DNA from: Prolixibacteraceae bacterium
GTDB taxonomy: Bacteria > Bacteroidota > Bacteroidia > Bacteroidales > Prolixibacteraceae
Length of the DNA stretch: 64,000 bases
Assembly (NCBI GenBank): GCA_019856515.1
Contig: CP082230.1
Location: 1,860,001-1,924,000, forward strand
Direction of reading: 5' to 3'
The notes under the pieces were generated by a model. It was not told the DNA's origin and searched no databases. It worked only from the letters and a program-made list of their open reading frames with translations. The position numbers and the translations under genes are program-made. Shown in pieces: positions 9,223-17,867 of the stretch. Positions within the stretch are counted from its first letter, which is position 1, and every line of letters starts with the position of its first letter.

Positions 9223-9230
9223 CAAAAATA
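9223..9230 (-). promoter_or_regulatory. Promoter -7 box for the metallophosphoesterase gene
   Basis: Minus-strand TATTTTTG fits TAnnTTTG, about 66 bases before the start codon. No -33 match. Confidence 0.3.
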
Positions 9231-9266
9231 GTGAATCTATGTTCTACTGATTCCGATAGCATATAC

Positions 9267-9310
9267 AAAAAAGGCGGAAACCTTATTATTTTTAAGATTT
9301 CCGCCCTTTT
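9267..9310. terminator. Intrinsic terminator after yebC
   Basis: GGCGGAAA (9273-9280) pairs with TTTCCGCC (9298-9305), and CTTA with TAAG inside. There are six A before it (a U tract for the minus strand) and five T after it. It ends the yebC transcript. Confidence 0.85.
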
Positions 9311-9330
9311 TATGAGTATAATTAAGATGC

Positions 9331-10044
9331 CTACTCTTTCATATTATGAAAAACGTTGGTTACATCTTCATCCTCTTCCAACTTCTCTAGTAACTTATCC
9401 ACATCTGCTTTCTGATCCTCTGTAAGTTCCTTAATATCTGTTGGGATTCTCTCGAATTCTGCTCCTTTGATCTCAAAGCCATTCTCTTCGAGAAATTTCT
9501 GAATATTACCATAAGACTCAAAAGGGGCATAAATCACCAATAGTTCGTCCTCTTCAAAAATTTCCTCAACACCATAGTCAATCATTTCAAGCTCTAGCTC
9601 TTCTAGATCTAAGCCATCTTTCATCACTACTTTAAAGTGGCACTTATGCTCGAACATAAACTCTACAGAACTTGTTGTTCCAAGAGCTCCGTTACATTTG
9701 TTGAAATAACTACGAACATTAGCTACTGTACGTGTATTGTTATCTGTTGCAGATTCCACCATAATAGCGATACCATGAGGTGCATACCCCTCATACGTAA
9801 TCTCCTTATAATCTTTCTGATCTTTCGAAGAAGCTTTCTTGATCGCACGTTCAACATTATCTTTAGGCATATTCGCAGCTCTCGCATTTTGAATTAATAC
9901 CCTTAAACGTGCATTTGATTCAGGATTAGGCCCTGCTGCCTTAACTGCAATAGCAATCTCTTTACCAATTTTAGTAAAGGTTTTTGCCATGGTTCCCCAA
10001 CGTTTAAGCTTTCGTGCTTTTCGATATTCGAATGCTCTTCCCAT
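9331..10044 (-). CDS. YebC/PmpR family translation/transcription factor
   Basis: 237 residues with the family's start MGRAFEYRKARKLKRWG and MAKTFTKIGKEIAIAVK, the NMPKDNVERAIKKA helix, YEGYAPHGIAIMVE, and an acidic C-terminal domain. YebC proteins were described as DNA-binding regulators and more recently as ribosome-associated factors that help at proline stretches. The start at 10044 (MGRAFE) is chosen over an upstream TTG that would add 14 residues (NKKKDKT) not found in the family. The Bacteroidota form MGRAFEYRKAR differs from the usual MAGHSKWANIK opening. Confidence 0.9.
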   Translation of the reverse strand: MGRAFEYRKARKLKRWGTMAKTFTKIGKEIAIAVKAAGPNPESNARLRVLIQNARAANMPKDNVERAIKKASSKDQKDYKEITYEGYAPHGIAIMVESATDNNTRTVANVRSYFNKCNGALGTTSSVEFMFEHKCHFKVVMKDGLDLEELELEMIDYGVEEIFEEDELLVIYAPFESYGNIQKFLEENGFEIKGAEFERIPTDIKELTEDQKADVDKLLEKLEEDEDVTNVFHNMKE

Positions 10045-10083
10045 TGTTTTATCTTTTTTTTTATTAATTCTATGTTCGAACCA

Positions 10084-10091
10084 CAAATTTA
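10084..10091 (-). promoter_or_regulatory. Promoter -7 box for yebC
   Basis: Minus-strand TAAATTTG, a TAnnTTTG match 40 bases before the start codon, supporting the ATG at 10044. Confidence 0.4.
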
Positions 10092-10150
10092 CAAGGTTTC
10101 CATTTCAAACATAGCTTTTTATAAAAAAAATATGTCTTTAAAGGCAAAAA

Positions 10151-11455
10151 TCACTCCACAACATCTACTGATGAATGTTCCATACTTTCTTCAGGAACTA
10201 AAACATCCATAAATATCTCTTCATCCACATCACCAATCAGCTCTTCTAATTTACTCCTCATACCCTCTTGTAACTTTTCCCTAGCCTCTTCTACTCCTTC
10301 GGGAGAGAAAGTCAAATGTTGTTCTGAAATGCGCTTATCATCAGGATATCTGTCAAAACAACCTGCTGCAACTAAGGACAACAAACAGTTTTTGATCTCC
10401 TTCTCTTCATATGGTAGCAGAGAACCTAGTTTCTCTATTAACTCACATAGAAGATGTCCCTCATATGCTAGTCGATAGTGATCAATTTGCGCCACGATAT
10501 CATCAAATACTCTACCATCAAAAGCTTTGAACATTGGTGTTCCTTTTGACAACATTTTCTTATAAAATGGTATCGTATGAACAGGTGATAATGATGTGAT
10601 ATGTGGTTCATCTATATAACCAGGGATAGTATGCTTTTTAAACACTACACGATATTCACTAGGCGCTTTAAACACCACCTTACAGCTACTCTCATAAGTG
10701 ATAAAACGTAGAAAATCGATTAAACGAACAAAACCCAAATTGAAGTAATTAAACGTTCCTAGTCGATACTCCATAATTTGACTAAATATCGAAATATTAA
10801 GTCCAGAACCATGAAGCAGCACTTCGGCATCAGGATTTTGAGAAAGAAATACCAAACACTCTTTGGCAATACCAACCACTTGATCCTTTTGCTGCAGTCG
10901 TAAAGGATCAAACTGTCGAATAAAAGCCATTACAATAGGATCATTTGTATTTACCCCCTCAACATGTATTTCGGGCTTCACGTAAGGTTCATTCAACCAC
11001 AAGAACTGGTCACTGACAGCCTCGAATATTTTATTCGTAGCACGTTGATAAGCACAACCAATTACCTTCTTGCCATATTCATGCAACTTTTTCGCTAAAG
11101 ACGAGAATCCACCATCGCCACTCACAATAACAAAAGTATCGATATGCTCACGAGTTAAAGCCATCTCAACAGCATCAATTGCTAGTTGGATATCGGAAGC
11201 ATTCTTTTGCGTCCCTTTTCCAAAACCAAACATCTGAATCGGTTCAATTCCTAATTCATTGATATCATCACGTAAATGCTTCAGCCTAGGATCGCTCCAA
11301 TTGGCATATGCTCGCTGAATACACGGAAGTCCATTATTTAACTCTTGAATATTTCGAAAGATCTCTTTAAGAGAGAGGGTTTGGATAAACTCTGTTTTTC
11401 CATAACCACCGATAAGGTTCTCTATATCGTATAAGATAGCTGTATTAAATTTCAT
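10151..11455 (-). CDS. NYN (LabA/DUF88-type) domain protein, putative RNA nuclease
   Basis: 434 residues, no signal peptide. The first about 155 form a NYN/PIN-like nuclease domain: acidic residues sit in LYDIENLIGG (D10), NASDIQLAIDAVEMAL (about 86-100) and VIVSGDGGFSSLAKKLHEYG (about 110), the arrangement of metal-binding aspartates in this fold. The remaining about 280 residues contain helical segments (for example about 330-385) that could be winged-helix or OST-HTH/LOTUS-like modules, but this is not certain. NYN proteins generally cut or process RNA. It lies 115 bases downstream of uvrB in the same direction; functional linkage is unclear. Confidence 0.75.
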   Translation of the reverse strand: MKFNTAILYDIENLIGGYGKTEFIQTLSLKEIFRNIQELNNGLPCIQRAYANWSDPRLKHLRDDINELGIEPIQMFGFGKGTQKNASDIQLAIDAVEMALTREHIDTFVIVSGDGGFSSLAKKLHEYGKKVIGCAYQRATNKIFEAVSDQFLWLNEPYVKPEIHVEGVNTNDPIVMAFIRQFDPLRLQQKDQVVGIAKECLVFLSQNPDAEVLLHGSGLNISIFSQIMEYRLGTFNYFNLGFVRLIDFLRFITYESSCKVVFKAPSEYRVVFKKHTIPGYIDEPHITSLSPVHTIPFYKKMLSKGTPMFKAFDGRVFDDIVAQIDHYRLAYEGHLLCELIEKLGSLLPYEEKEIKNCLLSLVAAGCFDRYPDDKRISEQHLTFSPEGVEEAREKLQEGMRSKLEELIGDVDEEIFMDVLVPEESMEHSSVDVVE

Positions 11456-11570
11456 GGACTTCTAAATTAAGTGATAGGCAATTGGTCATTCTACATTCAT
11501 TGCTCATATACACTAATTTAACACTTATAAACAGAAAATAAAAATATCACAACAGATAAATTACTTAATG

Positions 11571-13577
11571 CTATTTTTTTTGTTTTTTCAACTCTATCAA
11601 CAGATCTCTTAAATGGGCTGCCTCAAGAAAATCAAGATTTTTAGCAGCTTCTTTCATCTTATACTCCACTTTCACAATCTCTGTCTCCAAATCTCCTTTT
11701 ACACTGTAACCAGCAGCTTGTTCTGCAACTAAACCATGGCCTATATTATTCGGATCGTAAATCTTGCTTTGATCAATTTTTTGTGATTGACCTACAATAG
11801 CCCTACTCGCTTTTATAATAGGTTTAGGCTCTAATCCATTTTCCTCATTAAAACGTTGCTGTTTCTCCCGTCTATCTTCGGTAGAATCAATAGTCTTTTG
11901 CATAGAACGTGTGACCTTATCTGCATACATAATTACTCGACCATTCACATTTCTCGCTGCACGTCCAGCAGTCTGTGTTAACGAACGCTCTGACCTTAAG
12001 AATCCCTCCTTATCAGCATCAAGTATTGCAACCAATGAGACTTCAGGAAGGTCTAATCCCTCCCTCAACAAGTTAATCCCAACCAACACATCATATTGAC
12101 CTGCACGAAGGGCTTCCATAATCTCAATACGATCTAAAGTATCCACATCGGAGTGTATATATGCTGTAGAGATACCTAGATCTTTCAGATACTTGGTCAA
12201 CTCTTCTGCCATTCTTTTGGTCAAGGTAGTTACCAAGATTCTCTCCCCTTTGTCTTTGGTCTTATGAATCTCTTCAATAAGATCATCCACTTGATTTGAT
12301 ACTGGACGCACCTCAATAACAGGATCTAAAAGACCTGTTGGCCTAATGACCTGTTCAACAATTACACCTTCGGACATCTCTAATTCATAATCGGCAGGTG
12401 TAGCACTAACATATAATATTTGATGGATAATCTGTTCAAACTCCTCAAATTTCAATGGTCTATTATCCATAGCTGCAGGCAAACGGAAACCATACTCTAC
12501 CAAACTACTCTTTCGAGAACGGTCTCCTCCATACATGGCACGTATTTGTGGTATTGTCACATGGCTCTCATCTACAATCATCAAGTAGTCCTTTGGAAAA
12601 TAATCTAAAAGACAGAAAGGCCTTGAATTCACTTCTCGTCCATCAAAATAACGAGAGTAATTCTCTACCCCAGGACAGTAACCCAACTCTTTCATCATCT
12701 CCAGATCATACTCTGTACGATCCTTAATTCGTTTGGCTTCCACTGGCTTTCCTTCTCTCTCGAAATAACCAATTTGTTTCACCAAATCATCTTGAATTTC
12801 ACGAATAGCTCTTTGCGTTCGTTCCTGAGTTGTAACAAAAATAGTTGCAGGAAATATTACCAACTCATCAACAGCCTCAATCACTTTCGCAGTCAATGGA
12901 TCTATGGTAAAGAGTTCATCAATCTCATCCCCCCACATGCAGATACGATAAGCATAATCAGCATATGCTGGATATATATCAATTGTATCCCCTTTTACTC
13001 TAAACTTTCCTCTATCAAAATCAATCTCCGTACGAGAGTACATAGCATCCACCAATCCTCTCAAAAGCGCATTTCGACTAATTACATCTCCGACTTTTAC
13101 CTCTGTTACATTAGAGTGAAAATCTTCGGGGTTACCAATACCATAAAGGCACGATACCGAGGAGACAACAATCACATCACTTCTTCCAGAAAGTAATGCA
13201 GAAGTTGCGCTCAAACGCAACTTCTCTATCTCTTGATTAATCGATAAATCTTTCTCAATATAGGTATCTGTAGTAGGAAGGTAGGCTTCAGGCTGATAAT
13301 AGTCGTAATACGACACAAAATATTCCACAGCATTATTTGGAAAGAACTGTTTCATCTCCGCATATAACTGTGCCGCTAAGGTCTTGTTATGACTCAATAT
13401 AAGCGTAGGTCTTTGTGTCGTTTCGATCACATTGGCCATGGTAAAAGTCTTTCCAGACCCAGTAACACCAAGCAACGTTTGGTGCCTCACTCCATCTTCA
13501 ACCCCTGCTGACAATGATTCTATTGCAGCAGGCTGGTCTCCCATAGGAGCATAATCAGATACTATATTAAATTTCAT
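11571..13577 (-). CDS. uvrB: UvrABC system protein B
   Basis: Helicase-like damage-verification subunit of nucleotide excision repair; it is loaded by UvrA and recruits UvrC. 668 residues. Walker A GVTGSGKTFT (39-48), the beta-hairpin YYDYYQPEAYLP (about 90), helicase motif II DESHVT (about 337), motifs V and VI (NLLREGLDLPEVSLV and QTAGRAARN, about 500-545), and the C-terminal UVR motif (about 630-665, EAAKNLDFLEAAHLRDLL), which binds UvrC. Its start codon is only 5 bases after the stop of the upstream EEP-family gene, so the two are likely co-transcribed. Confidence 0.97.
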   Translation of the reverse strand: MKFNIVSDYAPMGDQPAAIESLSAGVEDGVRHQTLLGVTGSGKTFTMANVIETTQRPTLILSHNKTLAAQLYAEMKQFFPNNAVEYFVSYYDYYQPEAYLPTTDTYIEKDLSINQEIEKLRLSATSALLSGRSDVIVVSSVSCLYGIGNPEDFHSNVTEVKVGDVISRNALLRGLVDAMYSRTEIDFDRGKFRVKGDTIDIYPAYADYAYRICMWGDEIDELFTIDPLTAKVIEAVDELVIFPATIFVTTQERTQRAIREIQDDLVKQIGYFEREGKPVEAKRIKDRTEYDLEMMKELGYCPGVENYSRYFDGREVNSRPFCLLDYFPKDYLMIVDESHVTIPQIRAMYGGDRSRKSSLVEYGFRLPAAMDNRPLKFEEFEQIIHQILYVSATPADYELEMSEGVIVEQVIRPTGLLDPVIEVRPVSNQVDDLIEEIHKTKDKGERILVTTLTKRMAEELTKYLKDLGISTAYIHSDVDTLDRIEIMEALRAGQYDVLVGINLLREGLDLPEVSLVAILDADKEGFLRSERSLTQTAGRAARNVNGRVIMYADKVTRSMQKTIDSTEDRREKQQRFNEENGLEPKPIIKASRAIVGQSQKIDQSKIYDPNNIGHGLVAEQAAGYSVKGDLETEIVKVEYKMKEAAKNLDFLEAAHLRDLLIELKKQKK

Positions 13578-13582
13578 ATCAA

Positions 13583-14653
13583 TTATTTCCTTGTCAATTT
13601 CAATACAACTGGATAGTGGTCACTATATCCACCATAGTAGTTAGGTCCACCATAGGTCTTTGAAGGAGAAGTCTTTCCCAAATCCGACTCAAAGGTAAAC
13701 CAATCTTCAATAAATATCTTTGTAGGAAATGAATCTGCTCTCTTCTCCATAGATGCAATCTCCACCCCTAGACCTTTACTCTTCTTGATCACATTAGACG
13801 AAACAATCATATTGTCTAACATATTCCACATACCATGGTAGTTATAAGTTCCCTTTCCTTGTTTATCGTAAAAATACATTAGATTATATAGTGTGCCATC
13901 ATTCTGAATCGTTGATATGTCACTTGGCAAATCCCCTGCACGAAGAACATCATTCAAAGCATACTCATTAGGATCCTCATTCATATCTCCCATGATCACA
14001 ATATTCGCTTTGGGATTATCAGCTATAACTCGATCCACATCTCTTCTTAAGATGGAAGCTGCAATCATTCTCTTGGGCTCAGACTTCTCTGATCCACCCC
14101 TACGAGACGACCAGTGATTCACATAAAAAGTAAATGTCTCTCCAGCTAGTTTTCCAGTCACACACAAGATATCTCTTGTAGTGAACTTAGGGTCACTCAA
14201 TAACGTAACAGGAAGGACTTTTTCAGACTTCACCTTAAACAGTTTGGGATTGTACAATAATCCCACATCCATTCCACGATAATATGGGCTCTCAAAATGA
14301 GATATTGCATAGTTAGCATCCTTTAAAGCGGCACTATTAGCCAAATCTTCTAAAACCTTTCTATTTTCTATCTCACACAAGCCAATCACTGTAGGTAAAG
14401 TGCCATCCGCACTTGCAGCCAACACTTTGGCAAGATCCTTGATTTTCTTCTGATAACGATCCTCTGTCCACTTCTTATAACCATCGGGAGTAAAGTCATC
14501 ATCTTTTGTATTCGGGTCATTACTTGTGTCAAAGAGATTTTCTACATTGTAACTTACAACGGTCACCTTCTTTTTTCCCGATCCCATTTGGCACCCTACA
14601 AGAAAAACAGTTAATAGCAGTACCAATAGGGTGTTTTGTGTCGTCTTATTCAT
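13583..14653 (-). CDS. Endonuclease/exonuclease/phosphatase (EEP) family lipoprotein
   Basis: 356 residues. The N terminus is a lipoprotein signal (LLVLLLTVFLVGC, Cys at about 21), so the protein should be anchored in the envelope. The EEP fold follows: VVSYNVENLFDTSND (about 33), GLCEIENRKVL (catalytic Glu, about 90), VNHWSSRRGG (about 180), IVMGDMNEDPNEYAL (about 219) and a C-terminal GGYSDHYPVVL (catalytic Asp-His, about 342). These are the metal and catalytic residues of the DNase I-like superfamily. Substrate may be extracellular DNA or phosphoesters. It sits directly upstream of uvrB. Confidence 0.87.
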   Translation of the reverse strand: MNKTTQNTLLVLLLTVFLVGCQMGSGKKKVTVVSYNVENLFDTSNDPNTKDDDFTPDGYKKWTEDRYQKKIKDLAKVLAASADGTLPTVIGLCEIENRKVLEDLANSAALKDANYAISHFESPYYRGMDVGLLYNPKLFKVKSEKVLPVTLLSDPKFTTRDILCVTGKLAGETFTFYVNHWSSRRGGSEKSEPKRMIAASILRRDVDRVIADNPKANIVIMGDMNEDPNEYALNDVLRAGDLPSDISTIQNDGTLYNLMYFYDKQGKGTYNYHGMWNMLDNMIVSSNVIKKSKGLGVEIASMEKRADSFPTKIFIEDWFTFESDLGKTSPSKTYGGPNYYGGYSDHYPVVLKLTRK

Positions 14654-14733
14654 AGGTTCATAGATTTAATTTATTTGTCTTTGTTAATTTATCGTCACGA
14701 TAGTACAAAAGCCATTGAGATAAAAAGATGATA

Positions 14734-15366
14734 TTACTCACCTGACAGTGTCCAACCTTCATCTTCACCAATAGTAGTTTGATAATATTTAGTCACGTCC
14801 ACCACCTGCATTCCTCCATCTACAGCGGCTTGGATACCCAAGGCACCGTCCTCAAAGACAAGACAATTCTCTGGAGCTACATCAATAAGTTCAGCAGCCT
14901 TCAAGAAGGTCTCAGGGTGAGGTTTGTGGTGCGTTACATCCTCAGCACAAACCATTTTATCTTTCAAAAAATCTAACCCCAATATATCTAACACCTTACT
15001 CGCAGAATATCGATCTCCACCAGTTCCACAGGCCATCGGTAATTTTCCTTTATATTTTTCAATAATTTGCATCACGGGACCAACAGCTCTCACTTGATGC
15101 ATATGATTTAAGTATGTCTCTTCTTTCTCCTTTGCAAATTCTGCAGCACTCCATTGCTTTCCATATCTCTTACGAACGATCTCACAAGTTTCCAAAGCGG
15201 GTATTCCTGCCAGTTCTAAGAAAAGCTCTTTCGTATAATCCACCCCATACTTCTTAGCTACTTTTTGGAATACCAAAAAATGTACAGGCATTGAATCTGC
15301 AATAGTACCATCAATGTCGAATATCAATCCTTTTATATTCTTCGAAACTACAATCTCCTTCTCCAT
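14734..15366 (-). CDS. HAD superfamily phosphatase/phosphoglucomutase (YqaB type)
   Basis: 210 residues with HAD motif I FDIDGTIADSMPVH (about 16-29), motif II CGTGG (about 113), motif III Lys in HHKPHPETF (about 147) and motif IV VFEDGALGIQAA (about 170). The ADSMPVH form of motif I with a helical cap is seen in YqaB (fructose-1-phosphatase) and beta-phosphoglucomutase relatives. The nucleophile is the first Asp of FDIDGT. Motif II has Thr where beta-phosphoglucomutases usually have Ser or Thr, so mutase and phosphatase cannot be told apart. A -7 box lies 22-29 bases upstream. Confidence 0.8.
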   Translation of the reverse strand: MEKEIVVSKNIKGLIFDIDGTIADSMPVHFLVFQKVAKKYGVDYTKELFLELAGIPALETCEIVRKRYGKQWSAAEFAKEKEETYLNHMHQVRAVGPVMQIIEKYKGKLPMACGTGGDRYSASKVLDILGLDFLKDKMVCAEDVTHHKPHPETFLKAAELIDVAPENCLVFEDGALGIQAAVDGGMQVVDVTKYYQTTIGEDEGWTLSGE

Positions 15367-15387
15367 AAAAAATATCGTTTAGAATAA

Positions 15388-15395
15388 CAAAAATA
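15388..15395 (-). promoter_or_regulatory. Promoter -7 box for the HAD gene
   Basis: Minus-strand TATTTTTG fits TAnnTTTG and would give a leader of about 15-20 nt. No -33 match. Confidence 0.3.
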
Positions 15396-15508
15396 CAAAA
15401 AAAGAGTGTGTGATGACTTAGATCCATTCTCAAAATTTAGTTAATACACATTTTTACACTACATTAGTACACTATTAAACATTACATTGTCTGAATAAAT
15501 ACTATAAA

Positions 15509-15892
15509 ATGAAGAACGACATTTATCTCATGGCCACCATCCCACAATGGACTATTTTTCTTGGAATCATTAGTTTCTTTTGGGGAGTGATAGAGAAAAA
15601 GATCAAATATGCAAAGATCGGAAATTACTTATTTATTGCGACAACCATCATTGCAGTAGCATCTCTTCTATTTGGGAATTTTGGGGAGATAAAGACTCCG
15701 ACAGATACAGGAGCTATTATGAAATTACTCTGCTTGGGTAATATTCTTCTTGGGGTGTTTGCTTCATCAAACCTTTGGGTTCAGATGAAAAAGAACAAAA
15801 ATAATAAGTGGCTCTCTTTTGCAACATTTATCGTTGCGATCTCCATCTTTATGATGTACTACAATGTTCTTCAGGGAGCTTTTGAGAAATAA
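15509..15892 (+). CDS. Small four-helix membrane protein of unknown function
   Basis: 127 residues, not recognised. Four hydrophobic segments are visible: about 10-27 (TIFLGIISFFWGVIE), 36-54 (NYLFIATTIIAVASLLF), 67-88 (GAIMKLLCLGNILLGVFAS) and 98-120 (FATFIVAISIFMMYYNVL), with Lys-rich loops between them that suggest the usual positive-inside topology. No catalytic or transport motif was seen. The gene stands alone between a divergent HAD gene and a gene-poor stretch, and has its own terminator directly overlapping the stop codon, so it is likely a single-gene transcript. Confidence 0.65.
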   Translation: MKNDIYLMATIPQWTIFLGIISFFWGVIEKKIKYAKIGNYLFIATTIIAVASLLFGNFGEIKTPTDTGAIMKLLCLGNILLGVFASSNLWVQMKKNKNNKWLSFATFIVAISIFMMYYNVLQGAFEK

Positions 15893-15921
15893 AAAAAAGG
15901 ACAGCACCACCTGTCCTTTTT
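15893..15921 (+). terminator. Intrinsic terminator after the small membrane protein gene
   Basis: AAGGACAG (15897-15904) pairs with CTGTCCTT (15911-15918), loop CACCAC, followed by T residues. Confidence 0.85.
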
Positions 15922-16177
15922 ACTGAACAATAAAACCAACAAATTCAAATAATGAATCCTAAACTACACTCATTTAGTCTCACTTTATAAGGAAAACAAC
16001 TGTTGGTAAAATAAGTTCATACAAAAGGTGCTTTTTTTTATTTTTTTTCTCCGCCCTATACTTCATCCCCTCCAGCAACTTCAAAAACAAACACGGACAA
16101 CCTGCCCCAACACCCTAAACGCAAATAGAATACCATACGAATATTACTACCATATTCACTGAAAGGGAAATCGAACA

Positions 16178-16225
16178 TAGCCCAACGGTGTAAACACCAC
16201 CCCAAACATAAAAAGCTGAAGGCCT
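16178..16225. repeat. REP-like repeat, copy 1
   Basis: Carries TAGCCCAACGGTG (16178-16190) and GCTGAAGGCCT (16215-16225). The same two words occur in the same order at 16862-16874 and 16946-16956. Text of this kind (CCCAACGG, GGCTGAAGGCC) is typical of REP-like palindromic units in Bacteroidota genomes, but no REP-type transposase is in the window. Confidence 0.5.
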
Positions 16226-16285
16226 AACCGATAAAATATGACACGAAGAGTTGATACGCAAGGAATGGCACACTGATGAAACAGA

Positions 16286-16492
16286 TCAAACTGATAAACA
16301 CAGATCTTTTATCTCACAAATGCCCATGATTAAGTCTTTATAAAAATCATTTAATGCGATATCATAACTCTCAAGACATTTATGAAATTTAACTGGTTTA
16401 AGGTCTTGTGAGAATACATTTAAACTAAATAATAACAATAAAATTGTATCTCTTTTTATCCATTTATCTCGGTTACTAATTCTGTTAATACT
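16286..16492 (-). pseudogene. Remnant of a small secreted-protein gene
   Basis: The minus-strand frame has no proper start codon but encodes a typical Bacteroidota signal peptide end (ILLLLFSLNVFSQD) followed by about 40 residues (LKPVKFHKCLESYDIALNDF) before a stop. The frame directly follows the stop of another reading-frame remnant (16493-16642). The pattern suggests a broken gene rather than a live one. Product not recognised. A non-canonical start or a leaderless short protein is the alternative. Confidence 0.35.
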
Positions 16493-16642
16493 TCATTCCC
16501 CCTCACCAAAAGCAACAATTTCTACTGCTGCATCTAACGTTGTATTAAAACTATCGTCTCGATCTTTATTGGCAGGAGTTATGCCTTTAACACAGCCTAT
16601 GTTGGAAAATGTTCTATTTACCCTTCCAGAGAAGATTACAGC
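16493..16642 (-). pseudogene. C-terminal coding remnant, unknown product
   Basis: An open stretch of 49 codons without start codon, ending in TGA, with protein-like composition (FSGRVNRTFSNIGCVKG, then a tail VEIVAFGEGE). It is immediately followed in the same frame by the remnant at 16286-16492. It looks like the end of a larger gene whose front has been lost. No family is recognised. Confidence 0.3.
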
Positions 16643-16840
16643 CTAAGACATTCAGAACAAAACATTGATCAGTAAAGATAGAACGGACTTTCTGCCCTCC
16701 TGTTTATATATAATGTCCTTACCCAGCACTTCGCACTAGGCTATTAACTGTAACACTTTCAGGGCATTGTTGCAATATAAAAAACCCGTCCAATCCGTGG
16801 CTAAATTACCCTCTCGCACATCTAATAATTTCAACCAAGC

Positions 16841-16956
16841 CCCAAACGGGGTGAACGAACCTAGCCCAACGGTGAAATGAATATGTTGCGCCATAGCGCT
16901 ACATAAGCATGAGCCTTGGGTACAACATACCACTAATTACCAAAGGCTGAAGGCCT
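16841..16956. repeat. REP-like repeat, copy 2
   Basis: Contains CCCCAAACGGGGTGAACGAA, TAGCCCAACGGTG (16862-16874), a small palindrome around CATAGCGCTA, and GCTGAAGGCCT (16946-16956). It shares a 13-mer and an 11-mer, in order, with copy 1. A 65-codon open frame on the minus strand here is an accident of the repeat. Confidence 0.5.
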
Positions 16957-16992
16957 GGCCCATCATAATCACACCCATCCAGTACGACCAAG

Positions 16993-17104
16993 TTTGTGCC
17001 AATTCATTGGCAAAAGAGAGCTCCTCAACTCCAGGGAACGCAGTGCTCCGCTCGGCATCATGTTTCTTACAAGCGCGATGCTCGTGCCAATGAATTGGCA
17101 CAAA
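16993..17104. repeat. Inverted repeat of a GTGCCAAT-palindrome next to MORN gene 1
   Basis: TTTGTGCCAATTCATTGGCA (16993-17012) is an exact reverse complement of 17085-17104. Each arm is itself nearly palindromic (TGCCAAT, two bases, ATTGGCA), so the arms can fold alone or together around a 72-base centre. Related, more decayed copies lie at 18586-18605 and 19544-19562. Confidence 0.75.
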
Positions 17105-17127
17105 ATACAGATATCTGAAGCTCCTAG

Positions 17128-17847
17128 CTAATTCAACAAACGAAAGCCATTATGATAGGTATCAATTCTTAAAACCTTGCCTGTTGGATCGAAAACATAC
17201 CATTGTCCAGTTTTACTACCATCCTTAAATGCCCCTCGTTCTTTAAGCTTTCCTGTATCATAATAGTAATCTAAATAAAAACCTGTTCCTTGAACAAATG
17301 CTCCTGTTTTCTGTCCTAATTTGCGATCATAGTATTTATTCTCAGAAATCAATTGACCTTTTTGGATAAAACGTATTGATGAAGGCAAATCACCTCCATA
17401 GCTTGCTCTTAGAATTTCTCCTTGTAGATTATATACAAAATAGTCTCCATCCAATAGTCCATTACGATAGTTTAACTTCTGCACAACGACATGTTTGCGT
17501 TTGATAGTATATACTTCTTTTGTCCATGCACCATCTCGCTTCCCATCTTTTATCTTTCCGCTAATCCATCCATAAACTCGATTCTTCTCTTCCAACTTGG
17601 TTAAATATATATACACTACGGCATTCAACTTCGTCGAATCCAGATTAAGGTACAAACCTTGATGAATTAGAAATAGAGGAGCATCTCTGTTTATTTCATT
17701 TAAATTATAATCCAATACATGAAGGCGTGGCAAAGACCTATTTTCCTTCTCTACAGCCTTATTTCTCTGCTTCTTTACCCTATGATCTCGTGCCGATAAC
17801 GAGAATGTTAGAAGACTTAATATGATTACGGCGAATATATGCTTCAT
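17128..17847 (-). CDS. Secreted MORN_2-repeat protein, paralogue 1
   Basis: 239 residues. A signal peptide (residues 1-18, AVIILSLLTFSLSARD) is followed by a Lys/Arg-rich stretch and then repeats of the MORN-variant type: NGLLDGDYFVYNLQGEILRA, GTGFYLDYYYDTGKLKERGA and GSKTGQWYVFDPTGKVLRID. Such repeats are common in Bacteroidota (YwqK-like proteins), where function is mostly unknown; they usually act as binding or surface modules. It is the last of three tandem paralogues with the same repeat layout, each separately exported. It is 20 bases downstream of paralogue 2, so co-transcription is likely. Confidence 0.75.
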   Translation of the reverse strand: MKHIFAVIILSLLTFSLSARDHRVKKQRNKAVEKENRSLPRLHVLDYNLNEINRDAPLFLIHQGLYLNLDSTKLNAVVYIYLTKLEEKNRVYGWISGKIKDGKRDGAWTKEVYTIKRKHVVVQKLNYRNGLLDGDYFVYNLQGEILRASYGGDLPSSIRFIQKGQLISENKYYDRKLGQKTGAFVQGTGFYLDYYYDTGKLKERGAFKDGSKTGQWYVFDPTGKVLRIDTYHNGFRLLN

Positions 17848-17867
17848 AATGCGATTATTACACTTTA

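Larger units (their letters stand above)
15922..17127. other. Gene-poor stretch with decayed coding pieces and repeats
   Basis: No intact gene is supported in these 1.2 kb. It holds two minus-strand reading-frame remnants (16286-16642), two copies of a REP-like repeat (16178-16225 and 16841-16956) and a palindrome pair (16993-17104). From 15922 to about 16170, and from 16650 to 16840, I see no recognisable structure. Confidence 0.6.

Noticed and set aside
9231..9425. 64-codon plus-strand frame
   Set aside because: It spans the yebC terminator hairpin and the antisense of yebC.
16736..16933. 65-codon open frame on the minus strand
   Set aside because: It lies wholly within the REP-like repeat text, with Cys/Gly-rich composition and no protein-like pattern.
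16178..16956. Insertion sequence in the gene-poor stretch
   Set aside because: No transposase fragment or matched terminal repeats were found; only REP-like words are shared between the two places.
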